Assembly: GCF_022179065.1 (NCBI RefSeq)
Contig: NZ_BPQD01000011.1
Location: 19,395-83,394 of the forward strand
Direction of reading: 5' to 3'
DNA length: 64,000 nt
Source of the DNA: Methylobacterium adhaesivum
GTDB taxonomy: Bacteria > Pseudomonadota > Alphaproteobacteria > Rhizobiales > Beijerinckiaceae
The notes under the pieces were generated by a model. That model saw only the letters and a program-made list of their open reading frames with translations, made no database searches and was not told the DNA's origin. This document shows positions 37,573 to 46,351 of this stretch, piece after piece. Position numbers and translations under genes: made by a program. Every line of letters starts with the position of its first letter. Position 1 is the stretch's first letter.

Positions 37573-38565
37573 TCAGCCCAGCAAGGCCTGTGCACCCGCG
37601 ACGATCCCGCTCGCGATCACGCTTCCGCCCGCGCGCATGCCCAAATCCTTGATGATGGTTAGCGCCTTCCCGACCTTGCGCTCGTCGGGGTTCGGCTTGC
37701 CAGCCTCGGCCTGAGCCTCGGAGACCGCCTCCTGCATCTCCTCCCGGACCGACGCGGGCAGGTGTCCCAGCAGGCCCCAGGTCTCCGAGAGGAAGTCACG
37801 AACCTTGCGCACGTCCATGCCGCCCTCGGACACCTGGCTGACGGCAATCGTGTTCGTCCCGCCCGTGATGTTGCCGGCGACGCCGATTGACTGGTTCTGG
37901 GCGATGAAATTCTGGGTCACCGAATAAGCCTCCATGCGTTCCGACGCTGTAAATGACGTTCCGTCCCCAAGTACGCCGGCACTTTCGAGGGCTATCGTCC
38001 AATCGAGGATCAGGCGACGGACGCAGCCGAGCGCACGCAGGACATCCATGTTCTGAATGCGATACCGGGATGGAAAAGTCAGGGTGCTTCCGTAGGACGA
38101 AAGACCGACGGGGCCTGACGGACTGCTCAGGAAGCCGGCCGGCGAATTCAGCACGAGCTCCTCCAGATCGTAGACCGACTGCCTGAGGGGAAGGAGCGGT
38201 GGCCCGTCCTCGTGGATCAGCGGGCGCCAGCAACCATGCGCGGAATTGAAGAACTCGTGATGGCCCGAGACGATACGATAGGACGGCAATCCGACGCCGT
38301 CCGAGTAGCCATCGCTTTCGTTGTCCAACCAATCCGGCACGCCCGGGAGCGCCAAGCGCCTAGCCGCGATACGCGCCCGGCTCAGGATGCTGGCCAGCGG
38401 AACAGTGCGGTCGTGCGCATCGGACTGGACCTTCAGGATGATCGACTGATGCACGGCTTCGGGACTTCTCTTGGGTCGTGACGCCCCTCGACCAGGGGCC
38501 AAGGAAGGTCGTCGGACGAAGCGGCCGAGCGCATCGGCGATGGCACGTGATGGGCGTTTGGGCAC
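37573..38565 (-). CDS. AbiTii-domain defence protein
   Basis: A 330-residue protein with an AbiTii-like domain near the start (SIILKVQSDAHDRTVPLASILSRARIAARRLALPGVPDWLDNESDGY region, residues ~40-87; key pattern LxxxLxxAxxxAxxLxxxxxxxWLxxExxGY). After it come a beta-rich middle, an Asn/Gly-rich link (IGVAGNITGGTNTIAV), a helical stretch, and a small hydrophobic end (GSVIASGIVAGAQALLG). AbiTii occurs in phage-defence genes. It stands between the Abi gene and the CBASS on the same strand. Confidence 0.7.
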   Translation of the reverse strand: MPKRPSRAIADALGRFVRRPSLAPGRGASRPKRSPEAVHQSIILKVQSDAHDRTVPLASILSRARIAARRLALPGVPDWLDNESDGYSDGVGLPSYRIVSGHHEFFNSAHGCWRPLIHEDGPPLLPLRQSVYDLEELVLNSPAGFLSSPSGPVGLSSYGSTLTFPSRYRIQNMDVLRALGCVRRLILDWTIALESAGVLGDGTSFTASERMEAYSVTQNFIAQNQSIGVAGNITGGTNTIAVSQVSEGGMDVRKVRDFLSETWGLLGHLPASVREEMQEAVSEAQAEAGKPNPDERKVGKALTIIKDLGMRAGGSVIASGIVAGAQALLG

Positions 38566-38740
38566 AGGGTAGGCATGAGAACAAAACAGGCTCGTGAAAC
38601 CTCAACGAGCGAGCCTGGCCCGGGTTGCGGTGCCAGGCCTCGAACATCGCGGATCGCGAAATTTCCAGGCCCGGAAACCCTCAATCACGCCTCGAACCCT
38701 AGCCGGTTGGGTTCGGCGCATCGAAGCGACGGCATGCGGT

Positions 38741-39352
38741 TCATGGCCGCGTACGCGTCAGGGTCATGTCGCCATTTGTGCGACGGGCGGTGAAGTATTG
38801 CCCACTCAAGGTATCAGGAGCATCAGCCAGGCTGATCTCCAGCCACGCGACGCCTTCGTGCTGGGTTGAGCGATAGTGGAACTCGGCCTTCGGCATGTTA
38901 TCGTAGCTGTACCACAACCTGTATCGGTCCGCGTTCGGATCGGCCTCGGCGATGACCCTCTTGGAATGGGAGGTCGACTCACCCGTCACCTGCTTGATGG
39001 TGATGTCGAAGAGCCCCTGCCGGATCGTCACGGTGGTCGGGATTGGACCCGGCGTCACCCCGGTGGTGGGGTCTTTCCAGGTCGTCTGGAGGGTTCCGGT
39101 CCAAGTGCCGTTCAGGTCCGGGAAAAAAACCTTGTCGAGGAAGGGCAGCCAGCGCCACACCGTGCGCCATGTCCAGTTCGCGACGAGAACGAAGACCGTG
39201 CCGACGATGAATGTCACCGTCGAGATGGACTTGGGCAGCGACGTGGTACTTCCGGTCCACCACTCGCTGAAGCCCTGGACCGCGAGGACGGCAAGGATGG
39301 TGAGTGCGACGAGGACCTGAACCTGTCTGGCTCGTGTCAGAAGGGCCCACAT
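38741..39352 (-). CDS. CBASS membrane effector, Cap15-like (2TM beta-barrel)
   Basis: A 203-residue protein with two N-terminal membrane helices (residues ~9-27 and ~42-60), then a beta-rich domain (LNGTWTGTLQTTWKD, PTTVTIRQGLFDITIKQ, ADRYRLWYSYDN, SGQYFTARR). This is the layout of Cap15, whose beta-barrel binds a cyclic dinucleotide and then assembles in the inner membrane to stop the infected cell. Its ATG follows the CD-NTase stop by one base (TGAGATG), with GGGAG as ribosome site inside the upstream gene. Confidence 0.85.
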   Translation of the reverse strand: MWALLTRARQVQVLVALTILAVLAVQGFSEWWTGSTTSLPKSISTVTFIVGTVFVLVANWTWRTVWRWLPFLDKVFFPDLNGTWTGTLQTTWKDPTTGVTPGPIPTTVTIRQGLFDITIKQVTGESTSHSKRVIAEADPNADRYRLWYSYDNMPKAEFHYRSTQHEGVAWLEISLADAPDTLSGQYFTARRTNGDMTLTRTRP

Positions 39353-39353
39353 C

Positions 39354-40322
39354 TCAAGCTCCCAGACGCACGAGCGCAGCATCCACGAAGTCCTTCGCAT
39401 CTCCGAGGCTCCAGGCCTGGGCCTGACGGAAAAGAAACTTGATCCCGTTCACCTCGGTGGCAGTTTCCGTCCAGGTGGCATCACCCAGCTGCACCTGAAG
39501 ACGACGGAGTACGCGCACCAAGCGGGTGTAGCGGTCCTCGTCGAAGAGGAAGTGCGTGTCCTCCACGACGTAGACGAGGCATTCCACGAGGAACGAGGGG
39601 ACCCGCTTCGGGATCGCCCCCTGCTCGCACAACTCGTAGTTCAGTCGCTTGAGCATCCGCACGACCTTCTTGAAGCGGTGCTGCGTGCGGCTGCGCTTCG
39701 CCTTCCCGTTCTCATGGTGCTGCTCCGGAAAATTGAAGGTCCGCGTGCCATCGGCGGAGAGGATCGCGACGCCCTCGCAATAGTCGTAGCCCCCGTATCC
39801 GTCGTCGCTGACGTGGTGCAGACGGAAAGCGGGAACGAGATCCACGTCAGCTCGGCTGCCACTCAGGCCGTCGACCGTGACGGCTTTCTTGCCAACTGTG
39901 ACGTTCCCGGCACCGAACCGACGACGGCAATCCGACGCCAGCGCATCCCTCACCGAACCTGCGATTTGGAAGGCCGACCGGCCCGTCGAGCTATAGCCCA
40001 TGGCGCCAGCAGCCCGCTGAGGGTCCACCCCCTCCGCATAGACGGTGATGATCCCGGGAAGTTGGACCCTCAGGTCCATGTCAGCTTCCAGGCGCACGTT
40101 CGTGTTGTTGTAGTAGCTTCCCTGCGGCCGGATCTGGACGCTTTCCGCGCGCAAGGTCGCATTGCCGTCGACGACCAGCCTCGCCGCATCGGCGGCCCTC
40201 TGGATCTTCGTCTCCTCGCTGTCGCTCGGGGGCCGCTCCCAATGCCAAAGCCGGTCGTTCCAGGAAGAGCGCGTGCGCTCCTTGGCGATAGCTGCCTCGA
40301 TGATCGAGCGGGTGTCGAACAT
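39354..40322 (-). CDS. CBASS cyclic-oligonucleotide synthase (CD-NTase)
   Basis: A 322-residue nucleotidyltransferase of the cGAS/DncV-like group. The active site has GS at residues 68-69 (RPQGSYYNNTNVR), the first carboxylate pair Asp81-x-Asp83 (EADMDLRV) and the third at GSRADVDLVPAF (Asp159/161). It would make a cyclic di- or trinucleotide on phage infection and so trigger the Cap15-like effector. GAGGAG seven bases before 40322 fixes the start. There are no Cap2/Cap3 or HORMA/TRIP13 genes, so this is a minimal type I CBASS. The clade is not assigned. Confidence 0.88.
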   Translation of the reverse strand: MFDTRSIIEAAIAKERTRSSWNDRLWHWERPPSDSEETKIQRAADAARLVVDGNATLRAESVQIRPQGSYYNNTNVRLEADMDLRVQLPGIITVYAEGVDPQRAAGAMGYSSTGRSAFQIAGSVRDALASDCRRRFGAGNVTVGKKAVTVDGLSGSRADVDLVPAFRLHHVSDDGYGGYDYCEGVAILSADGTRTFNFPEQHHENGKAKRSRTQHRFKKVVRMLKRLNYELCEQGAIPKRVPSFLVECLVYVVEDTHFLFDEDRYTRLVRVLRRLQVQLGDATWTETATEVNGIKFLFRQAQAWSLGDAKDFVDAALVRLGA

Positions 40323-40460
40323 GTGCCACTCCTCATGGCCTTCCGTGACCGGGTGGCGCGTTTCCATTGCCGTGCTGTCGTCGCCTCCGATGACCTGCCG
40401 CCTTGATTGGCACCGGCCAGGGAAGCTGCCATGCTTGGATCTGCGGGGCCCGCGACGGAT

Positions 40461-40488
40461 TCGGACGCAGAAAGTTTTTTGCGTCCGA
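40461..40488. promoter_or_regulatory. 9-bp inverted repeat between the CBASS and the sigma-like operon
   Basis: TCGGACGCA and TGCGTCCGA flank a 10-base spacer (GAAAGTTTTT). It lies midway between the divergent CD-NTase (40322) and sigma-like (40537) genes. It could be a shared operator, or a hairpin terminator blocking cross-talk. Confidence 0.55.
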
Positions 40489-40536
40489 GAATCGCCGGGC
40501 ACGCGCATAGGATAAGGAAGGCCCAGGGGGGGGCTG

Positions 40537-41139
40537 ATGGGACCGGAGGCGCAGGCCGACGACGGGGCGGACGTACCCCGCTACGCGCCGGACGAGATCA
40601 TCGACGCCGTTGGGCATCTCTCTCCCGCCGAGTTGGCGCGGATCGAAGACATCTCCCGCTACTTCGCGCCAAGATGTGCGATGCAGCCGGAGGATCTTCG
40701 CCAGGAGGCCTATGCGCGTGCATTCGGGACGCGCTCCTGCAAGGTCGGCACGGGAATGGTCGACTTCCTCGCCGGCATCATGAAAAGCATTGCCTCGGAT
40801 GGTTACCGGTCCCGTAAGAAGGCGCGGGAGGACGGAGCTTTAGAAGTCGTCTACGTGGAGGCCTTCGGCGCAAACGGCGTTCCGGAGCCGGCCTTCGAAG
40901 CGCCTTCACCCGAGGAGGCAGCCCTCTCTCGTCGCTACCACGGGGACGCGTTGGCGAAGGCCCTTGCCTGCATAGACGGCGACGAAGAGTTGCAGCTCCT
41001 CGCCGAGGGGGTGTTCGACGGATTACGCGGTAAGGAACTCGAAGACTTGTTGGACAAGGATACCAAGGGACTCGCGGCGGTTAGGAAGCGGTTGGCCCGA
41101 CGGCTGGCCGCCTCATTCCCGAACGGGGTGTCGGTATGA
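40537..41139 (+). CDS. sigma-70-like protein
   Basis: A 200-residue soluble protein. A sigma region-2-like segment is seen at QPEDLRQEAYARAFGTRSCKVG...FLAGIMKSIASDGYRSRKKAR (residues ~50-95, key LRQEAYARA and MKSIASDGYRSRK). A weaker region-4-like part follows (LEDLLDKDTKGLAAVRKRLARRLAASF). It may be an alternative sigma factor or a diverged one. It overlaps the next gene by 4 bases (ATGA). Confidence 0.6.
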   Translation: MGPEAQADDGADVPRYAPDEIIDAVGHLSPAELARIEDISRYFAPRCAMQPEDLRQEAYARAFGTRSCKVGTGMVDFLAGIMKSIASDGYRSRKKAREDGALEVVYVEAFGANGVPEPAFEAPSPEEAALSRRYHGDALAKALACIDGDEELQLLAEGVFDGLRGKELEDLLDKDTKGLAAVRKRLARRLAASFPNGVSV

Positions 41140-41552
41140 GCTGGGGCGGCGGCATGGACGACCGGGAAAAGCTTTCGCGCCTCGACGATCTCTTACTCGC
41201 CGAGATCCTCTCGACGCCGGACGACGTCATCCTCGCTGGGATCGCGCCCGGAAAGATCGATGCCCTGAGACAGGAAATCACCACCGCGAGCATCAAGGCC
41301 GGCAAGAGCAGGATGGCGGATGCGAAGGCTTCCCTCGTGATCGACCGCGCCCGGCCCGTAGTCGTCTCCCTCGATCAGGCACGTGGGGCGGCGGCCTTGA
41401 AGGCCGCACGCGCGCAGGACCGGACACTCGACCAGAAGCTGACGATGGCCGCCCGCAGCGGGGGCGCCGACTACGAGGCGGACCGTCCCGGCATTGAGGA
41501 GGATCTCGCAGAACTCGAAGCCTGGGACGACGAGGACCGGGGCGAACGGTGA
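41136..41552 (+). CDS. small helical middle gene of the sigma/ImmA operon
   Basis: A 138-residue, highly charged and mostly helical protein (LSRLDDLLLAEILSTPDDVI; DALRQEITTASIKAGKSRMAD; acidic end EEDLAELEAWDDEDRGER). No family is known to me. It overlaps its neighbours by 4 bases on both sides, so the three are surely made together. An anti-sigma or linker role is a guess from position. Confidence 0.65.
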   Translation: MSWGGGMDDREKLSRLDDLLLAEILSTPDDVILAGIAPGKIDALRQEITTASIKAGKSRMADAKASLVIDRARPVVVSLDQARGAAALKAARAQDRTLDQKLTMAARSGGADYEADRPGIEEDLAELEAWDDEDRGER

Positions 41553-42343
41553 GCCGCCGCCTGACCCTTCCCGAGCGGCTCCTGCAACGGTGTGGCGTCG
41601 AACGACCCGGCGAGATCGACGTCGAAGCCATCGCCTGGATGCTCGGCGCCAAGGTGAAATATCGGGAACTTCACTCCTGCGAGGCTCGCATCGTCGGCCG
41701 CGAGGATCGAGCGATCATCACAGTCGACACCCGCGTCACCCCAAGGCGCCAACGTTTCTCGGTGGCGCACGAACTTGGCCACTGGCACCACCATCGCGGA
41801 AGGTGCCTGATCTGTCGCACGGAGGACATCGGGACCTCCCGTCGACAATCGACGGATCCGGAGCGTGTCGCGAACGACTATGCGTCCGACCTACTGTTGC
41901 CTCGCTACCTGCTCGATCCGATGCTTCGAGGCGTGCCGAAGCCGACGCTGAAAGCCGTTCGCGAAGTCGCCATAGCGTTCGATGCCAGCCTCACCGCGAC
42001 CCTCATCAAGATCATCGAGTCGGACCGTTACCCCATGATGATGGTGTGCCATGGCCCTAAGGGCAGGCGTTGGTTCCAGGCCTCGGCCAGCGTCCCCGCG
42101 CGGTGGTTCCCCAAGGACGATCTCGACCCCGAAAGCTGTGCCTTCGCACTTCTGTTCGGTGCGGGTCCGGAAGAAAGTTTCCCGCGTCGGATCGGGGCGG
42201 ACGCCTGGTTCGACCGCATGGAAGCCCAACGATATGAACTACTGGAGCAATCCTACGCCCTGCCGAACATCGAGGTCATGACCGTGCTGCTGTTGATCGA
42301 TCCGAAGATGCTCGGCGATAGGGATACGTCCCGACGCGCCTGA
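41549..42343 (+). CDS. ImmA/IrrE-family zinc metallopeptidase
   Basis: A 264-residue protein with the zinc motif HELGHWH (His74, Glu75, His78) and a downstream helix ANDYASDLLLP that supplies the third-ligand region. ImmA/IrrE peptidases cleave a partner repressor on a stress signal (ImmA with ImmR, IrrE with DdrO). The start is GTG at 41549, overlapping the previous stop as GTGA. Here the natural partners are the sigma-like and helical proteins of the same operon. Confidence 0.85.
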   Translation: MSRRLTLPERLLQRCGVERPGEIDVEAIAWMLGAKVKYRELHSCEARIVGREDRAIITVDTRVTPRRQRFSVAHELGHWHHHRGRCLICRTEDIGTSRRQSTDPERVANDYASDLLLPRYLLDPMLRGVPKPTLKAVREVAIAFDASLTATLIKIIESDRYPMMMVCHGPKGRRWFQASASVPARWFPKDDLDPESCAFALLFGAGPEESFPRRIGADAWFDRMEAQRYELLEQSYALPNIEVMTVLLLIDPKMLGDRDTSRRA

Positions 42344-42429
42344 TTAACGGCAAAGTGCAAAGCATTGGCCGCGCCCCTCTTATGGCCGGTGCCGGCAGGT
42401 AAGGCGGGGCGACTTGTCTTCAGGCCGCG

Positions 42430-43719
42430 TCATGCCGCGGCCACGACAGGCAGTTCGTCGAGCCTGGTGGTGTACCGGGGCGACCTCATCTCGAACTTGG
42501 TCGACCAGTCGCGCTTGGGGGCGAACCCGGCTGCGCCCGGGACGACGGCCCCGCGCCCGAAGCGGCGGTTGCAGGTGTCGAGAGCCTCCATCAGGGCGGC
42601 CCCCATCTCCCGGTCGAGCTGGCCGAGGCCGGGCATGGCGCGCTGAGACGTGGCCAACGACATCAGGTCGGTGGTGACGACGCCGGCCTTGGAGTAGCGG
42701 TACCCGTCCCGCCAGGTTTTCCGGACGCCGTGTGTGGCGGCCTTGACCAACACGAGGGTGTCGTTGGTCGCCTCGGGAAGCGTGACTACGGTCGAGACCG
42801 ATCGCTGCGGCCGGTCGCGGTCATGCTCCGAGGTGTGGAAGAAGACCGTGACGTGGTTGGTCGCCAACCCCTCGCGCCGAAGCTTCTCGCCAAGTCTGGA
42901 GGCATGGGTGGCAATCGCCTGCTCCATGGTCGGGCGATCCTCGACCCGCTCCGAGAACGACCGGGTAACGGCGCATCCCTTCCGGGTCGCGGCGACCGTC
43001 TCCAAGTCGAGGCAGGGGGTGCCGCGGAGCTCGTGCACGAGGCGCTCGCCGACCACGGTCATCGTCTTGCGGGCGACCTTCGGATCGAGGTCTCGGACAT
43101 CGGCGGCGCTGTCGCATCCTAGCGCCTCCAGCCGCCGGGCGTTGGCCGGCCCGACGCCCCAGATGTCGGGGACCGGTACCCGGATGATCCAGTGGTCGTA
43201 CTGCTCCGGATCAGTCAGGTCGCAGACCCCACCGAGCTCCGGGTTCTTCTTCGCCACGTGATTGGCGAGCTTGGCCAGCGTCTTGGTGGGGCCGATGCCG
43301 ACGCAGGTGGGGATGCCCGTCCAGGCCCGCACGGTCTCCCGCATGTCGCGGGCCAGGGACTCCCGATCCTTCTCGCGCACGTCGGAGATATCGAGAAAAC
43401 TCTCGTCGATGGAGTAGATTTCGATGCGGGGGGAGAAGTCCCGGTAGACGGCGTTCACCCGGGCCGACATGTCGCCGTAGAGGGCGTAGTTCGAGGAGTA
43501 GACCCGGACGCCCTGGGCCTTGCACATGTCACGGATCTTGAACCAGGGCTCGCCCATCCTGATGCCGAGCGCCTTGGCCTCACTGGTGCGGGCGATGGCG
43601 CAGCCGTCGTTGTTGGACAGCACGATGACCGGCACCTTGGCCAGACGCGCGTCGAAGACCCGCTCGCACGAGCAGTAGAAGGAGTTTCCGTCGGAGAGGG
43701 CGTAGGCCCGGGCGCTCAT
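42430..43719 (-). CDS. umuC: DNA polymerase V catalytic subunit UmuC-like (Y family)
   Basis: A 429-residue translesion polymerase. The start has the steric-gate region ALSDGNSFYCSCERVFD, the palm has YSIDESFLDIS, and the YSSNYALYGDMSARV and GIGPTKTLAKLANHVAKK blocks are typical of UmuC. A C-terminal little-finger domain follows. The ATG overlaps the umuD stop by 4 bases. A LexA box lies upstream of umuD. Mobile elements and plasmids often carry umuDC. Confidence 0.95.
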   Translation of the reverse strand: MSARAYALSDGNSFYCSCERVFDARLAKVPVIVLSNNDGCAIARTSEAKALGIRMGEPWFKIRDMCKAQGVRVYSSNYALYGDMSARVNAVYRDFSPRIEIYSIDESFLDISDVREKDRESLARDMRETVRAWTGIPTCVGIGPTKTLAKLANHVAKKNPELGGVCDLTDPEQYDHWIIRVPVPDIWGVGPANARRLEALGCDSAADVRDLDPKVARKTMTVVGERLVHELRGTPCLDLETVAATRKGCAVTRSFSERVEDRPTMEQAIATHASRLGEKLRREGLATNHVTVFFHTSEHDRDRPQRSVSTVVTLPEATNDTLVLVKAATHGVRKTWRDGYRYSKAGVVTTDLMSLATSQRAMPGLGQLDREMGAALMEALDTCNRRFGRGAVVPGAAGFAPKRDWSTKFEMRSPRYTTRLDELPVVAAA

Positions 43720-44144
43720 TCGCAGCGGCGCTTTGCGCAGACGGACCCGGAGACGACGCCCCAGACCTCGATGACGGCGTCGGGGGAGAGCTGGAACTCC
43801 GGGAAGCGCGGGTTGGCGAAATGGAGGCTGACGCGCGGCCCCTGGCGCTTCCAGACCTTAAACGAGCGCTCGCCGTCGATGTCGACCACAACGATGTCGC
43901 CGTTGCGCGGGGTGAGCGAGCGGTCGACCACCGCGAGGTCGCCATCGAACAGGCGGGCGAGGATCATGCTGTCGCCGGCGACCCGGACCAGGAAGGTGGC
44001 CGGGCGATTGACAATCAGCAGGCGCTGGAGGTCGATCTCCTCCTCGATGAAGTCGTCGGCAGGGCTGGGGAAGCCGGCCCGGACGGGCTTGGCGAGAAGG
44101 GGCACCGGCATGGGAAAGCCGATGGTGACGCCGCTGATCTGCAT
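43716..44144 (-). CDS. umuD: SOS mutagenesis protein UmuD (S24 self-cleaving)
   Basis: A 142-residue LexA-type self-protease. The cleavage site Ala23-Gly24 (VRAGFPSP), nucleophile Ser59 (VAGDSM) and base Lys96 (ERSFKVWKR) are all present. RecA-stimulated self-cleavage gives UmuD', which joins UmuC. GGAGGAG six bases before 44144 fixes the start over the in-frame ATG at 44171. Confidence 0.93.
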   Translation of the reverse strand: MQISGVTIGFPMPVPLLAKPVRAGFPSPADDFIEEEIDLQRLLIVNRPATFLVRVAGDSMILARLFDGDLAVVDRSLTPRNGDIVVVDIDGERSFKVWKRQGPRVSLHFANPRFPEFQLSPDAVIEVWGVVSGSVCAKRRCE

Positions 44145-44165
44145 GATGCTCCTCCGCGAATCCAG

Positions 44166-44180
44166 GAACAAAAGCAGAAC
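44166..44180 (-). promoter_or_regulatory. LexA (SOS) box of umuDC
   Basis: On the minus strand this reads GTTC-TGCTTTT-GTTC, a perfect GTTC-N7-GTTC site 22 bases before the umuD ATG. Confidence 0.85.
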
Positions 44181-44397
44181 ACGTTCGGCGGGTTCCGTAT
44201 AGCGGCTACGCTTGCCGGGGGACGCACATTCCGGTGTGAGGCGGCTTGGCCCTTAGCCTCGATGTTCCGTCGCTGGAACGCACTCAGGGCTCGCTCGACG
44301 TCGGCACGTCGGAGGTTCGGCCCTGAAGGGCTCACGCCCCCTGACTTGTGACCGTGGTGATCCGGACCATTCGTGAAGCTTGTGCGTTGAGGCATCC

Positions 44398-46152
44398 ATG
44401 AAGGACGAGGATCATAACCCCCGGCATCACGGCGTCGAGGACGAGGCGACGGGCATTCCGGCCCAGGGCACCATGGACAGGGGCGCCTCGGAGCCCCTGG
44501 GACGGTCAGGCCTGCACCATTGGCGGCAGAGCACGATCACCGACCAGAGCCTGGACGAACGCGGGAGCATCTTCTTCGCGGCCGTCGAGATGACCCGCAT
44601 GCCGATGATCCTGGCAGATCCGCGCCAGGACGACATCCCCATCGTGTTTGCCAACAACGCCTTCCTCGACCTCACCGGCTACGAGGAGAACGAGGTCGTG
44701 GGCCGGAACTGCCGCTTCCTGCAGGGGGCCCGGACCGACCCCGAACACGTCCGGGTGCTGCGCGAGGCAGTCGACCGGCGCGAGGCGGTCGCCATCGAGA
44801 TCCTGAACTACAGGCGCGACGGCACCCCGTTCTGGAACGCGGTGTTCATGGGCCCGGTGCTCAGCCCCGAGGGTGAGGTGATCTACTACTTCGCAAGCCA
44901 GCTCGACGTGACCCAGAGGCGGGAGTCCGAGCAGCAGTTCCGGCAGGCCCAGAAGATGGAGTCCATCGGCCAGCTTACGGCCGGTATGGCGCACGACTTC
45001 AACAACCTGCTTCACGTCATCACCGGCAGCCTGGACCAGCTCCGCGCGAAACGGCAGGACGACCGCGCCTTCGAGCGATACCTCTCGGCTGCTACGACGG
45101 CAGCCGAGCGCGGCGCCAAGCTCACCCAGCAATTGCTCGCCTTCGCCCGGCGGGGCCGGCTTGAGCCGAAGGGCGTCGATCTCAGCGAGCTCGTGAACTC
45201 GGTCGCTGAGTTGCTGGAGAGCTCGGTCGGCAACAAGGCGACATTGCACCTGAACCTGCAACGCCGGCTCCCGACGGTGAAGGTCGACCCGACGCACCTG
45301 GAGATGGCCCTGCTCAACGTCGTCGTGAACGCGCGGGACGCCTCCCCCAAGGGCGGGGCGGTCACCATCACCACGCGCGAGATCCACCTCAACGGGAATG
45401 CCGCGGCAAGGCACTTGGAGCCGGGAGACTATGTCGTGCTCTGCGTCTCCGACGAGGGCGTCGGCATGCCCGCGCACATCCAGGCGCGGGCCATCGAGCC
45501 ATTCTTCACCACCAAGGCGCACGGTCAGGGTACCGGGCTCGGCCTGGCGATGGCCCACGGCTTCGTGCAGCAGTCCGGCGGTCGGCTGGAGATCGAGAGC
45601 GAGGTGGGTCGCGGTACCACGGTCCGCATGATCCTCCCGCGGGACGCGAATAAGGGCGAGCGCCGCGACCGGACGGGCGTGGCGCCCGGCTACCGGACCA
45701 GGCCGCTCGATGCCACGACGGCACCGTCGCTGATCCTAGTCGTCGACGACAGCCGCGAGGCGGCGGACATGGCGGGCGAGGCCTTGCAGGACATCGGCTA
45801 CCGGGTGGTAATCGCCTCCAGCGCCGAGGAGGCGTTGGAGCGTTTCGAGGAAGCCGCGGCGTCGGGCGACGGGTTCAAGCTCGTGTTCACGGACGTGATC
45901 ATGCCCGGCGGCGCCAACGGCATCACGCTCGCCGAGCAGGTCAGGGAACGCGATCCGGCCGTGCCGGTGGTGCTGACGACCGGCTACAATGACGAGATGG
46001 CCATCGACGGTCCGCAGCCACATGCGATGGACGTCCTCGGCAAGCCGTACCGGCGCAGCGAGATGATCGACCGGATACAGTCGGCGCTTCGGCGCGGCGC
46101 ACGCACGGGCCCCGGGAGGGAGACATCGGACTTCGGACACGCCCAGGCATAG
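44398..46152 (+). CDS. LOV-domain hybrid histidine kinase with receiver
   Basis: A 584-residue soluble protein. The LOV photosensor (residues ~55-175) has the flavin-adduct Cys105 in GRNCRFLQG. HisKA dimerisation follows, with phospho-His199 ([10 protein letters not shown]), then an HATPase domain ([26 protein letters not shown]). A C-terminal receiver (~450-565) has [13 protein letters not shown] and the GKPYRR Lys. It should respond to blue light. The start is 44398, since the six codons before it look non-native. No output domain is present, so a separate partner is needed. Confidence 0.9.
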   Translation: MKDEDHNPRHHGVEDEATGIPAQGTMDRGASEPLGRSGLHHWRQSTITDQSLDERGSIFFAAVEMTRMPMILADPRQDDIPIVFANNAFLDLTGYEENEVVGRNCRFLQGARTDPEHVRVLREAVDRREAVAIEILNYRRDGTPFWNAVFMGPVLSPEGEVIYYFASQLDVTQRRESEQQFRQAQKMESIGQLTAGMAHDFNNLLHVITGSLDQLRAKRQDDRAFERYLSAATTAAERGAKLTQQLLAFARRGRLEPKGVDLSELVNSVAELLESSVGNKATLHLNLQRRLPTVKVDPTHLEMALLNVVVNARDASPKGGAVTITTREIHLNGNAAARHLEPGDYVVLCVSDEGVGMPAHIQARAIEPFFTTKAHGQGTGLGLAMAHGFVQQSGGRLEIESEVGRGTTVRMILPRDANKGERRDRTGVAPGYRTRPLDATTAPSLILVVDDSREAADMAGEALQDIGYRVVIASSAEEALERFEEAAASGDGFKLVFTDVIMPGGANGITLAEQVRERDPAVPVVLTTGYNDEMAIDGPQPHAMDVLGKPYRRSEMIDRIQSALRRGARTGPGRETSDFGHAQA

Positions 46153-46351
46153 GCACTCGTCTCGACGCGTCGGTTCGAGATCGGGCTTCGACCGGAGGAA
46201 GCAACCGGATCGGATGAGCGGATCGCCCCTGCTTGTTGCGGGAGGGGGGCGAGCCGAGATGGGCGAAATGGATCGATCCGCCTCGTGACAAGGGCTTCCA
46301 GATAGGCGCGGACCGGCCTCGGCTCGGCGATCCGAAGGGTTCACGTGTGAT

